A stretch of DNA of 64,000 bases from Intrasporangiaceae bacterium (GTDB lineage: Bacteria > Actinomycetota > Actinomycetes > Actinomycetales > Dermatophilaceae), in assembly GCA_021324575.1 (NCBI GenBank), contig JAJPIW010000102.1, positions 1-64,000 of the forward strand, read 5' to 3'. Made by a program: the position numbers and the translations under genes. The notes beneath the pieces were generated by a model. That model had not been told where the DNA came from. It did no database searches and worked only from the letters and a program-made list of their open reading frames with translations. Positions 46,295 through 55,893 of the stretch are shown here, one piece after another. Numbering within the stretch: position 1 is the first letter of the stretch; each line of letters opens with the position of its first letter.

Positions 46295-47310
46295 GCTCTC
46301 TGCAGACCGACCACCAGGATGTCCGCACCTTCCTCCGCAGCGCGACCGACGCCGCCGCAACCGCCCTGCACGCACCGGCGCCGGATGCCATCATCGGGCT
46401 CGGCGCCCAGCGGATCCGTCGCCGCCGCCTTGCGGCCGCAGGCAGCGGCCTCGCCGCACTTGCCATTGTCACGTTCGGCACAACCGCCCTCGGTGGCGGC
46501 TTCCACCGCGCTGACCTGCGCCCGGCCCAGAGCACGTCGTCCGCGGCGGACCCGATGCGCCCCGGGACGGTCAAGGTCGTCGTCCCGCGCAACGCCGGCG
46601 CTGACACGACCTACGTGGTGTCGATCTTTCCCGACACGTCAGGTGGCCATGTATACGTCCAGGACGGGACGGGGACCTCGGAGAATGACTTTGCCCCTGG
46701 CTTCCCGATCGAAGGCGCCACCCCGGACATCCGGCTGGTGATCCTGCCCGCCGACGCCGTGTCGGCCGACCTCCTCCCCGCCGCCCCGACTGGAGGGGTC
46801 ATATCCAGCGGACCGACCCGCGTCCCCGGCACAGCCTGGAGCGTCATGGCCTTCCGGTATGACTTCGCCCCAACCTCGGGCCCCGCCACCGCCATCTGGT
46901 TCCGCGCGGATGGCACACCCGTCACCCGTTCCGGGGCCGGTTCGGTGGTCGACTTCGGCGAGGTCAAGGTCTGGCTGGACAAGGACGCTGACCGGGCCGG
47001 CTTGTCCGTTGACGGCAACCGGGGGGCGTTCGCGATGGCCGGACACGGCCCCCTGAACGCCTTCGAGATGAGCAAGTCCCCCGACGCCAAGACGTGGTTC
47101 ATCGGCGGCTTCATCGAGGGCCCCGCGACGAACATCCGGGCAACCCTGGACAAGGCCGGTCAACGTCAGCTCGGGGACATCCGGGCCAAACCGATCCCGG
47201 GAACGGCTTGGACGGCGTTCGTCATCCAGGTGATGACCGGCGGCCCTGGCCCAGCCGCAACCATCACCTGGACCGGTGCCGACGGGCAGCAGCACTCCGG
47301 CCGCGCTTGA
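46291..47310 (+). CDS. Putative membrane-anchored sigma partner, module 2
   Basis: FLRSATDAAATALHAPAPDAIIGLGAQRIRRRRLAAAGSGLAALAIVTFG then secreted domain. Confidence 0.65.
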   Translation: MSSLQTDHQDVRTFLRSATDAAATALHAPAPDAIIGLGAQRIRRRRLAAAGSGLAALAIVTFGTTALGGGFHRADLRPAQSTSSAADPMRPGTVKVVVPRNAGADTTYVVSIFPDTSGGHVYVQDGTGTSENDFAPGFPIEGATPDIRLVILPADAVSADLLPAAPTGGVISSGPTRVPGTAWSVMAFRYDFAPTSGPATAIWFRADGTPVTRSGAGSVVDFGEVKVWLDKDADRAGLSVDGNRGAFAMAGHGPLNAFEMSKSPDAKTWFIGGFIEGPATNIRATLDKAGQRQLGDIRAKPIPGTAWTAFVIQVMTGGPGPAATITWTGADGQQHSGRA

Positions 47311-47311
47311 C

Positions 47312-47335
47312 AACCTTTGCCCTGCCTGCTTCGTA
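47312..47335 (+). promoter_or_regulatory. Putative ECF-type promoter AACC-N16-CGTA (module 3)
   Basis: AACCTTTGCCC at 47312, CGTA at 47332. Confidence 0.55.
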
Positions 47336-47372
47336 AGGCATGGTGTGCGAGGTCAGCCAGGGAGGGAAGAAC

Positions 47373-47879
47373 GTGAGCAACAGCAGCAAGGCCGAGCGTG
47401 ACCTTGCCTTCGCGGAGTTCATGCGCGACGCGACCCCGTCGCTCATGCGGACGGCGTGGTTGCTGACGGGCAGCACCGAGGCGGCGCACGACCTGGTGCA
47501 GGCGGCTCTCGTCAAGACATATGCCGCATGGCACCGGGTCAGGGAGGACTCCGCTCTCGCGTACGCCCGCCGGATCCTGGTCAACCAGCGCACCGACACC
47601 TGGCGCGGCACGAGGCGCGAGGTGACCGTCGAGCAGGTGCCCGAGACCCCGCACACCGACGGGACGGCCGTCGACGACCGGGACCACCTCGTCCGGCTCC
47701 TGGCCGTCCTGCCCGAGCAGCAGCGGCGGGTGGTCGTCCTCCGGCACTACAACGACCTCTCCGAGCAAGCGGTCGCCGACCTACTCGGCATCAGCGTCGG
47801 CTCGGTCAAGTCGGCCGCCTCTCGCGGTCTGGCCGCACTTCGCGAGCACCACATCGGCACCGAAGGAGGAGTTCGATGA
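47373..47879 (+). CDS. SigE-family ECF sigma factor, module 3
   Basis: SSKAERDLAFAEFMRDATPSLMRTAWLLTGSTEAAHDLVQAALVKTYAAW. Confidence 0.9.
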   Translation: MSNSSKAERDLAFAEFMRDATPSLMRTAWLLTGSTEAAHDLVQAALVKTYAAWHRVREDSALAYARRILVNQRTDTWRGTRREVTVEQVPETPHTDGTAVDDRDHLVRLLAVLPEQQRRVVVLRHYNDLSEQAVADLLGISVGSVKSAASRGLAALREHHIGTEGGVR

Positions 47880-48955
47880 GCGGCGACCGCTTCCTCGAGA
47901 CCCTGCGTGAGGAGATGGGTTCGGTCCTTGCCGATGTCGCTCCCGAACAGCACAGCCCGTCCCTTGCTGCCGTGACGGCTGGCGGACGTCGGCTGGTCCG
48001 GCGGCGTCGAGCGGTGTGGTCGGCGGGGGTGGCGATGGCAGCCCTGGCGATGGTGGCGATGGTCTCTTTCGGCCCCCTTGGCGAGGGCCGAGCGGCTCCC
48101 GTGCTGCCCGGCGCGACCGCGTCACATGCGTCGCCGAACCGGGCTGTCGGCACGGTCGAGGTGTGGGCACCACGCCCGGACGGGTCGGTCACCCGCTTCC
48201 GGGTCGCCCTGACGCGGCACCCGGACGGCTCAGGGAGCATCAATGCCCGCTCCCTGGTCAGTTCCGACTCCGCCGCAGCCACGGTCAGCCATCTCGTGGG
48301 CTCCGTGGCCGAGGCGTCGAACGGGCTGGACTACCTCGCGGTCATCCCCACCGGCGCTCAAGGCCCCCAAATCCTGGATGCTCACAAGCCAAAGGGCACC
48401 ACCCAGTCCGGTCCCCCGACCGACGTCCCCGGGTTGCCGTTGCAGTTGGTGGTATTCAGCTTCGCCAACCTGCACGACGCACCGCCGCACAGGGTGGTCT
48501 GGTTCCGGCCTGACGGGACCCCCTCCACGAACACCGAGGTAGGCGGCCAAGCGCAATGGACGGTCGGAGGCCAGTCCCGTCGGGTTTGGGCCCTTCCCGG
48601 GGCCGGATGGCTGGGAGGCACCGAGAAGCTCTCAACTCCCTTGCAGCCCCTCTCGACCACCTCAGCCCTCTCCGAGCTGAGGTTCAACGACGTCGAGGAC
48701 GGCAGTGGAGTGGTGCATGCGGTGAGAGCGTATGCCGTGAAGGGCGGCGTGCGTTCCGGCTCGGTCGTCGTGCAGTCGCCCCCAGGTCACACGGGCCTGA
48801 CCACGAGTGTCGCCCCGATCGGCACGACGGGGTTCACTGCGATCTTCGTGGCGGTCCAGGTGCCCTACGACGCGGTCGCTACGGCCACCGGGACGGCGGT
48901 CGAGAAGGTGACCTGGATCGACCAGGCAGGCACCCGGCATACGTGGAGGCCGTGA
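47876..48955 (+). CDS. Putative membrane-anchored sigma partner, module 3
   Basis: ATGA overlap with sigma gene; RRLVRRRRAVWSAGVAMAALAMVAMVSFG TM segment. Confidence 0.65.
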   Translation: MSGDRFLETLREEMGSVLADVAPEQHSPSLAAVTAGGRRLVRRRRAVWSAGVAMAALAMVAMVSFGPLGEGRAAPVLPGATASHASPNRAVGTVEVWAPRPDGSVTRFRVALTRHPDGSGSINARSLVSSDSAAATVSHLVGSVAEASNGLDYLAVIPTGAQGPQILDAHKPKGTTQSGPPTDVPGLPLQLVVFSFANLHDAPPHRVVWFRPDGTPSTNTEVGGQAQWTVGGQSRRVWALPGAGWLGGTEKLSTPLQPLSTTSALSELRFNDVEDGSGVVHAVRAYAVKGGVRSGSVVVQSPPGHTGLTTSVAPIGTTGFTAIFVAVQVPYDAVATATGTAVEKVTWIDQAGTRHTWRP

Positions 48956-49010
48956 GTCGTCCCTGCGCCAAAACGCTTGCCGTGCATCGCCCGCCGCCGG
49001 TTTCCGTCCG

Positions 49011-49090
49011 ACTCAGCAGAGCTTGGGTCACTCAGCACAGGTTGCACCTTCTGCTGAGTGAACCAACCTCTGCTAGCAGACGTTGGTTCA
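49011..49090 (-). repeat. Second copy (inverted) of the ~80-bp multi-hairpin repeat found at 2803-2880, without the element ORFs
   Basis: Reverse complement TGAACCAACGTCTGCTAGCAGAGGTTGGTTCACTCAGCAGAAGGTGCAACCTGTGCTGAGTGACCCAAGCTCTGCTGAG aligns along its length with 2803-2880. Confidence 0.85.
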
Positions 49091-49104
49091 GGAGCCGCCG
49101 CCGC

Positions 49105-49644
49105 TCAGGCGTCGCCCACCGGGTGGCCCGGCCAGTTCCGGTCCGGCTGGGGCACTGGACGCCCGGGCTGCTCGCCGCCGCGCGCCTGGAGGTAGCTCTC
49201 CTTGGGCACCATGACCTTGCGCCGGAACGCGCAGACGATCTTGCCGTCCTGGTTGTAGCCGATCGTCTCCACGTGCACGACGCCCCGGTCGTCCTTGCTC
49301 GTCGACTCCCACTTGTCGAGCACCGTCGTCTCGCCGTAGAGCGTGTCGCCGTGGAAGGTCGGCGCGACGTGCCGCAGCGACTCGATCTCGAGGTTGGCGA
49401 TCGCCTTGCCCGACACGTCCGGCACCGACATGCCGAGCAGGATCGAGTAGACGTAGTTGCCCACGACCACGTTCTTGCCGAACTGGGTCGTCTCCTCCGC
49501 GTAGTGGCTGTCGAGGTGCAGCGGGTGATGGTTCATCGTCAGCAGGCAGAACAGGTGGTCGTCGTACTCCGTCACCGTCTTGCCGGGCCAGTGCTTGTAG
49601 GTCGCCCCGACCTCGAACTCCTCATAGCTGCGGCCGAACTGCAT
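49105..49644 (-). CDS. MaoC-like hydratase domain protein
   Basis: MQFGRSYEEFEVGATYKHWPGKTVTEYDDHLFCLLTMNHHPLHLDSHYAE. Confidence 0.9.
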   Translation of the reverse strand: MQFGRSYEEFEVGATYKHWPGKTVTEYDDHLFCLLTMNHHPLHLDSHYAEETTQFGKNVVVGNYVYSILLGMSVPDVSGKAIANLEIESLRHVAPTFHGDTLYGETTVLDKWESTSKDDRGVVHVETIGYNQDGKIVCAFRRKVMVPKESYLQARGGEQPGRPVPQPDRNWPGHPVGDA

Positions 49645-49780
49645 CACGGTCTCCTTCGCACGGCATACGGATCGGTCCTCATCGTGCCCGAGCGACAACC
49701 ATTCCGTATGCCGGTCGCTGCGTGCCGTTCCTCACGTCACCTCTCCCCCAGGTCGCCTCGGAGAGATGCGCACGGGTTGG

Positions 49781-51220
49781 CTAGGTGCCCGGGGCGGTCG
49801 AGAGCGAGGTGCCCTGGCGCCAGGCCGAGAGGACCCGGGCCAGGTAGGTGCCGAGCGAGACACCGGAGGCGAGGCCGAGACCGATCCCGGCGGCACCGGC
49901 CAACGAGGGCAGTCCCCTGGTGAGGCCCACGGCACCGGGCTCGGCGATGATCTGGCTGATGCCGGCATACACCGTCATTCCCGGCAGGAGCGGCACGATC
50001 GACGCGACCGTCACGGCGAGCGCCGACATCCGCAGCCGCCGCGCCCAGAGCCGGGACGCGAAGCCGATGAACGTCGCCGCGGCAGCCACCGACGAAGCCG
50101 CTCCGATGTCGTGGGACTGCAGCATCGAGGAGATCCACCAACCCAGAGCCCCCATGGCGGCGCTCATCAGGGTGGCCCGCCCCACGGCATACGACGAGAT
50201 CGCGAACATCGCCGAGATGACTGCAGAACATGCGAGCTGGATCAACAGGTTGCGTGAGGTGAAGCTCGCGTCCGAGGTCACGGCGATGTACAGCCCGGTC
50301 CGGTTCCCGACCGTCAGGACGAGCGTGACGCCGATGACGATGCCGATCGTCTGGACGATGACCTCGAAGGACCGCGCACCGGCTGTCACGTAGTAGCCCG
50401 CGAGGGCGTCCTCCGCCGCGCCCACGACCGAGAGGCCGGAGAGGAGCAGGACGATGCCGGACGCGACGATGAGCGACGGCGACGCCTGCCCCGCGACGGT
50501 CGACCCCTTGAGGCCCGCGAAGACGACGGCGGTGGCGCCGAGCGAGGGGATCGCCGCCGCGACGACCTGGGAGAAGAACGGCGCCACTCCCACCCTGGTG
50601 AGGGCGTGCTGGGTCCGGTCGATGAGCACGGCGCTGAGGAAGCTGACGACGGTCACCAGCAGGCCGCCACCGATGAGGACCGCGACGGCGGAGGCGAGCA
50701 GAGCGCTGGCGAGGGTGACGACCCAGCGCCGGTACGGGTGCGGCGCGGAGATGACGGCGTCGAAGCGGACCCTCGCCTCCTGGACGTCGACAGGGTGGTC
50801 GACGAGCGACAGGACGAGGTTCCGGAGGCGTTCGAGCCGCGTGTAGTCCTGGGTGCGGTGGGTCACGGCACGCAGCACGGTGACCGGGTCGGCATCCGGG
50901 CCGCGGTGGTAGGAGACCCCGATCGAGGTGAACGTCACGTCGACGTGGACCGACCGCAGCCCGTAGGCCCGGGTGAGCAGCAGGACGGTCTCGTTGACGT
51001 CGGCCGCCCCGGCGCCGGTCGCGAGCATGGCGACACCAGCCCGCAGGGCGAGGTCGATGACGGCCCGGGCGGTCGCCGTGTTGACTCCGTCAGGCGGCGT
51101 CCAGACCGGGATCTCGTCGGTGGGCGGCCCGCTCGGGCGGACCGCTCGGCGCGTTCCGGCGATGAGTCGCGCACCGGCGCGGCTGGCCCGTTCGCTCCGG
51201 TCGTGCGAAGGCCTGGCCAC
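49781..51220 (-). CDS. ThrE-type threonine/serine exporter family protein
   Basis: ALRAGVAMLATGAGAADVNETVLLLTRAYGLRSVHVDVTFTSIGVSYHRG; C-terminal membrane domain. Confidence 0.85.
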   Translation of the reverse strand: MARPSHDRSERASRAGARLIAGTRRAVRPSGPPTDEIPVWTPPDGVNTATARAVIDLALRAGVAMLATGAGAADVNETVLLLTRAYGLRSVHVDVTFTSIGVSYHRGPDADPVTVLRAVTHRTQDYTRLERLRNLVLSLVDHPVDVQEARVRFDAVISAPHPYRRWVVTLASALLASAVAVLIGGGLLVTVVSFLSAVLIDRTQHALTRVGVAPFFSQVVAAAIPSLGATAVVFAGLKGSTVAGQASPSLIVASGIVLLLSGLSVVGAAEDALAGYYVTAGARSFEVIVQTIGIVIGVTLVLTVGNRTGLYIAVTSDASFTSRNLLIQLACSAVISAMFAISSYAVGRATLMSAAMGALGWWISSMLQSHDIGAASSVAAAATFIGFASRLWARRLRMSALAVTVASIVPLLPGMTVYAGISQIIAEPGAVGLTRGLPSLAGAAGIGLGLASGVSLGTYLARVLSAWRQGTSLSTAPGT

Positions 51221-51337
51221 GAGCGCCAAGTATGCCGCCCCGCCCCGCCTCACCGATCGCCCGGCCCCGCCCGGCCCCCCCCCTGGCCCTCCCTCCGAAG
51301 AGCACCCCGACCGGGCGAGTGTTCGGGATGAGGCGAC

Positions 51338-51385
51338 AATGCGCTTCGGCGGCGGATATTTCTCCAGACCTGGAACATTGCTCCA
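51338..51385. repeat. Dispersed upstream repeat copy A (GGAGCAATGTTCCAGGTCTGGAGAAATATCC on - strand)
   Basis: Matches 52509-52549; each lies ~100-140 bp upstream of a minus-strand start. Confidence 0.6.
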
Positions 51386-51431
51386 GCACCTACACCCGTC
51401 GGGCCTCTGTACCGCGAGCGGCCGAGACTCC

Positions 51432-52406
51432 TCAGGCCGCGCTCGCCGCCCGCTGCCGCGCCCGCCGCAGAGCCGCCCGGATCCGCCGCGCCAGCGCGGC
51501 CGGGTCGTCGAGCTCGGACCACACCACCCGGACGACCTCATACCCGAGGTCGACCAGCTTGGACTCCCGGGCCTTCTCGGCGGCCAGCGCCGCGCGGCCT
51601 TGGACGCCCTCATACTTCACCAGCCCGTCGAACTCCACCACCACCAGCCCCTCGACGAGGAAGTCCACGCGGGCGATGACGCTCCGGTCGACCACAATCC
51701 TGTGTTGAGCAACCGCGGAGAACCCGAGGTCCCGCAGCACCAGCCGAGTCCGGGACTCGCCGACGGACTCGGTCAGGGTGTCCACGAGGGCGAGGGCTAC
51801 CCGAGCCGGGTCGTGCCGTCGCGCGGGAAGGGCGTCGATGGCCGCCTCGATCTGGGCAACGGTGCAGCGCTTGTCGTGTACGGCATCGTCCATGCTGCAC
51901 ACTCCCGCCACCACACCAGAGGATCGGGCCAGCAGGGCGAGGGCCATCGGTAGCTTGACCACGCGGAGCCCGTGCAGGCCACCGATCGGAAGCCCATCAC
52001 CAGGGTGCAGTCGCACTCCTCGCTCCAGCCCGACCCGGCGGACGGCGGATGCGAGGTCGATCACGCTCAGATCGCAGCCGTAGAGGTCGACGCCATGCAG
52101 GGCCACCGAGGCATGGTGGCAAGCCGCGTCGAGCTCGGGCCGGCTGCGCAGGATGGCCCGGGTGCGGAGCTGGTAGACCTCCTCCGGTCGCCGACTCCTC
52201 GTGTATGCCGCTCGCTCGCCGTCCGCTGGAACGTCCACGGGCCCCAATGCCGAGGAAACGACGAAGGCACCGCGACGCACCCGTGTGAGCTCCCCCTGAC
52301 GGACAAGCCGGGCGATGGTCGAGGGAGCGATCTCGAGGTCGGCGATGTCGCGGCTCCCGAGCACCAATCCAAGACCGGCCGCCACGGCAGAGAGTCGTTG
52401 ATCCAT
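51432..52406 (-). CDS. AbiEi-antitoxin-like N-terminus + DUF559/Vsr-like endonuclease C-terminus
   Basis: IAPSTIARLVRQGELTRVRRGAFVV...FLVEGLVVVEFDGLVKYEG...ESKLVDLGYEVVRVVWSELDDP. Confidence 0.8.
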   Translation of the reverse strand: MDQRLSAVAAGLGLVLGSRDIADLEIAPSTIARLVRQGELTRVRRGAFVVSSALGPVDVPADGERAAYTRSRRPEEVYQLRTRAILRSRPELDAACHHASVALHGVDLYGCDLSVIDLASAVRRVGLERGVRLHPGDGLPIGGLHGLRVVKLPMALALLARSSGVVAGVCSMDDAVHDKRCTVAQIEAAIDALPARRHDPARVALALVDTLTESVGESRTRLVLRDLGFSAVAQHRIVVDRSVIARVDFLVEGLVVVEFDGLVKYEGVQGRAALAAEKARESKLVDLGYEVVRVVWSELDDPAALARRIRAALRRARQRAASAA

Positions 52407-52481
52407 GCCGCACAGCATCACGCCATCGGCAAGGCGTCACTAGACCCAGTCGCGTCCCTGTGGATAACGGCTCGCGAACCA

Positions 52482-52586
52482 CCGGCATACGTGGGGGGCG
52501 GCAGTACGCAATGGCGCCAGATATTTCTCCAGGCACCTGACATTGCTCCCTCGGCCCGCCCCGCACGAACCACCCACGTATGCCGG
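52482..52586. repeat. 14-bp perfect inverted repeat CCGGCATACGTGGG (52482-52495) / CCCACGTATGCCGG (52573-52586) flanking repeat copy B
   Basis: Exact arms; contains the GGCATACG word; copy B is 52509-52549. Confidence 0.75.
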
Positions 52587-52626
52587 ACAACACTCCCCCA
52601 TCTCCCGCTCGTTAGGCTCCCGAGGC

Positions 52627-54141
52627 ATGGCGGACTTCATCGGCGCGGTCGACCAGGGCACGACGAGCACCCGGTTCATGATCTTCGACCACGACGGGTT
52701 CGAGGTCGGCCGGCACCAGCTCGAGCACTCCCAGCTGATGCCGCGCGCCGGGTGGGTCGAGCACAACCCGCTGGAGATCTGGGAGCGCACCCAGGCGGTC
52801 ATCGGCTCAGCCCTCACCTCCAGCGGCCTGGCCCAGACCGACCTGGCCGCGATCGGCATCACCAACCAGCGCGAGACGACGATCGTGTGGGACCGTCGCA
52901 CCGGCCGCCCGCTCCACAACGCCATCGTCTGGCAGGACACCCGCACCGACTCGATCGCCAAGGCCCTGGACGACGACGGCCGCGGTGAGGTGATCCGACA
53001 CAAGGCCGGCCTCCCTCCAGCCACGTACTTCTCCGGCGGCAAGATCCAGTGGCTCCTCGACAACGTCGACGGCCTGCGCGCCCAGGCCGAGCGCGGCGAC
53101 GCCCTCTTCGGCACCGCCGACACCTGGGTCATCTGGAACCTCACCGGGGGCCCGGACGGCGGCCGCCACGTCACCGACGTCACCAACGCCAGCCGCACCA
53201 TGCTCATGGACCTGCGGACCCTGGACTGGGACGAGGAGCTGCTCGGCTTCTTCGGGATCCCGCGCGCCATGCTCCCGGCCATCCACCCGAGCAGCGACGC
53301 GTCGGCATACGGCTCGTATGCCGGTCTGAGACGAGCCGCGGACGTCCCGATCACCGGCGTGCTGGGTGACCAGCAGGCGGCCACGGTCGGACAGGTCTGC
53401 TTCGCGCCCGGCGAGGCCAAGAACACCTACGGCACCGGCAACTTCCTCCTCCTCAACACCGGGGAGGAGATCGTCCGCAGCACCCACGGGCTGCTCACGA
53501 CCGTCGCCTACCAGCTCGGTGATGCCAAGCCGGTCTACGCCCTCGAGGGGTCGATCGCCGTCACCGGGAGCGCGGTCCAGTGGCTGCGCGACCAGCTCGG
53601 CATCATCAGCGGGGCCAGCGAGGTCGAGACGCTCGCCGCTCAGGTGGACGACACCGGCGGGATGTACTTCGTCCCGGCCTTCAGCGGCCTGTTCGCTCCC
53701 TACTGGCGCAGCGACGCCCGCGGGGCCATTGTCGGGATGAGCCGCTACAACAACAACGCCCACCTGGCCCGGGCGACGCTGGAGGCGATCTGCTACCAGA
53801 GCCGCGACGTCGCCGACGCGATGACCATGGACTCCGGCGTCCCGCTCGAGGTGCTCAAGGTCGACGGCGGTGTCACGTCCAACCGGATCTGCATGCAGCT
53901 GCAGGCCGACATCCTCGGCGTCCCCGTCGTCAAGCCGAGGGTCGCGGAGACGACCGCTCTCGGCGCGGCATACGCTGCAGGTCTGGCGACCGGATTCTGG
54001 TCCGGCACCGATGAGCTGCGGCAGTACTGGCAGGAGGCCGAGCGGTGGGAGCCCACGTGGGGCGAGGAGCGTCGACGCGGCGGGTATGCCGGGTGGCGCA
54101 AGGCCGTCGAGCGCACCCTGGACTGGGTCGACGTCGAGTGA
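52627..54141 (+). CDS. glpK: Glycerol kinase
   Basis: [25 protein letters not shown]...[11 protein letters not shown]-type motifs; [15 protein letters not shown]. Confidence 0.95.
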   Translation: MADFIGAVDQGTTSTRFMIFDHDGFEVGRHQLEHSQLMPRAGWVEHNPLEIWERTQAVIGSALTSSGLAQTDLAAIGITNQRETTIVWDRRTGRPLHNAIVWQDTRTDSIAKALDDDGRGEVIRHKAGLPPATYFSGGKIQWLLDNVDGLRAQAERGDALFGTADTWVIWNLTGGPDGGRHVTDVTNASRTMLMDLRTLDWDEELLGFFGIPRAMLPAIHPSSDASAYGSYAGLRRAADVPITGVLGDQQAATVGQVCFAPGEAKNTYGTGNFLLLNTGEEIVRSTHGLLTTVAYQLGDAKPVYALEGSIAVTGSAVQWLRDQLGIISGASEVETLAAQVDDTGGMYFVPAFSGLFAPYWRSDARGAIVGMSRYNNNAHLARATLEAICYQSRDVADAMTMDSGVPLEVLKVDGGVTSNRICMQLQADILGVPVVKPRVAETTALGAAYAAGLATGFWSGTDELRQYWQEAERWEPTWGEERRRGGYAGWRKAVERTLDWVDVE

Positions 54142-54172
54142 GACCTCGAGTGAGCAGACCGGAGCTCGGCGT

Positions 54173-55885
54173 ATGACCCTCTCCCCCGCCAACCGCACGA
54201 CGGCCCTCGAGCGACTGCGCTCCGGCATGGAGCTGGACGTCCTCGTCGTCGGCGGTGGCGTCGTCGGTTGCGGGGCCGCGCTCGACGCTGTGACCCGCGG
54301 CCTGTCGACCGGGCTGATCGAGGCACGCGACTTCGCCAGCGGCACGTCGAGCCGGTCGAGCAAGCTCATCCATGGCGGGCTGCGCTATCTGGAGATGCTC
54401 GACTTCGGGCTCGTCCACGAGGCCCTCCAGGAGCGGCGCCTCCTGTTGAAAACCCTTGCGCCGCACCTGGTTCGGCCGGTGGCGTTCATGTACCCCCTCA
54501 CCAAGCCCGCGTGGGAGCGCTTCTATGTCGGCTCCGGGATCGCCCTCTACGACGGGCTCGCGTTCGGTGTCTCCAAGTCAGGCGGGCTCCCTCGGCACAA
54601 GCACCTCACCAAGAAGAAGGCCTTGGCGCGGATGCCGAGCCTCAAGCCGACGGCCCTCACCGGGGCCGTCCAGTACTACGACGCCCAGGTCGACGATGCC
54701 CGCTTCACCCTCGAGCTCGCCCGCACCGCAACGCGGTTCGGCGCCACCGTCGTCAACCGGGTGGCGATGACCGGGGTCCTCCACGATGCCGACGGTGTCA
54801 CCGTCATCGGGGTCCGTGCCCGCGACAACGAGACGGGCGAGGAGCTCGACATCCGGGCCCGCCAGGTCATCGGCGCGACCGGCGTGTGGACCGACGAGCT
54901 GGAGGCGATGCTCGGCGGCGACCCGCGCCTGAAGGTCCGGGCGTCCAAGGGCGTGCATCTCGTGGTGCCCCGCGACCGGATCCAGTCCCAGACCGGCGTC
55001 ATCCTGCGGACCGACAAGTCGGTGCTGTTCATCATCCCGTGGGGCGACCACTGGATCATCGGCACGACCGACACCGACTGGCAGCTCTCCAAGGTCCACC
55101 CGGCGGCCACCAGCGCCGACATCGACTACCTCCTCGACACGGTCAATGCCGTTCTCGTGAAACCGATCTCGCGCGCCGACATCGACGGTGTGTATGCCGG
55201 TCTCCGCCCGCTGATCTCCAGCGAGGCCAAGGAGTCCGACGCGACGACCAAGCTGTCCCGCGAGCACGTCGTCGCTCGGGTCGCACCGGGCATGGTCGTC
55301 GTCGCGGGCGGCAAGTTCACGACCTACCGGGTGATGGCCAAGGACGCGGTCGACCTCGCCGTCAGGGACCTCCCGGGCGAGGTGGCCGAGTCTCGGACCG
55401 AGACCATCCCGTTGGCCGGTGCTCGCGGCTTCGAGGGGATGGCCGCTCGCCCCGAGCTGCTCGGGGAGTCCTGCGGACTCGACGGCGACCAGATGCTCGC
55501 CCTCCTCGAGCGCTACGGGTCGCTCACCAACGAGCTCATCGCGCTGATGAACGTCGACCCCACCCTGCGCGAGGAGGTCCCGGGCAGCGAGGGTCACCTC
55601 GCCGTCGAGATCGTGTATGCCGCGGCGCAGGAGGGCGCGCTCCACCTCACCGACGTCATGACCCGCCGGACCCGGATCTCGATCGAGGCCCGCGACCGTG
55701 GGATCGAGGCCGCGCCGCACGTGGCTGCGCTCATTGCGCCGATCCTCGGCTGGGACGACGCCAAGGTGGCCGCCGAGATCGAGATCTACCACCGGCGGGT
55801 CGAGGCCGAGATGACCAGCCAGCAGATGCCCGACGACGTCTCGGCCCAGGAAGAGCGCAGCAAGGCCCCCGACGCCGCGCTCTGA
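54173..55885 (+). CDS. glpD: Glycerol-3-phosphate dehydrogenase
   Basis: DVLVVGGGVVGCGAALDAVTRGLSTGLIEARDFASGTSSRSSKLIHGGLRYLE. Confidence 0.95.
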   Translation: MTLSPANRTTALERLRSGMELDVLVVGGGVVGCGAALDAVTRGLSTGLIEARDFASGTSSRSSKLIHGGLRYLEMLDFGLVHEALQERRLLLKTLAPHLVRPVAFMYPLTKPAWERFYVGSGIALYDGLAFGVSKSGGLPRHKHLTKKKALARMPSLKPTALTGAVQYYDAQVDDARFTLELARTATRFGATVVNRVAMTGVLHDADGVTVIGVRARDNETGEELDIRARQVIGATGVWTDELEAMLGGDPRLKVRASKGVHLVVPRDRIQSQTGVILRTDKSVLFIIPWGDHWIIGTTDTDWQLSKVHPAATSADIDYLLDTVNAVLVKPISRADIDGVYAGLRPLISSEAKESDATTKLSREHVVARVAPGMVVVAGGKFTTYRVMAKDAVDLAVRDLPGEVAESRTETIPLAGARGFEGMAARPELLGESCGLDGDQMLALLERYGSLTNELIALMNVDPTLREEVPGSEGHLAVEIVYAAAQEGALHLTDVMTRRTRISIEARDRGIEAAPHVAALIAPILGWDDAKVAAEIEIYHRRVEAEMTSQQMPDDVSAQEERSKAPDAAL

Positions 55886-55893
55886 CGGTCCCG

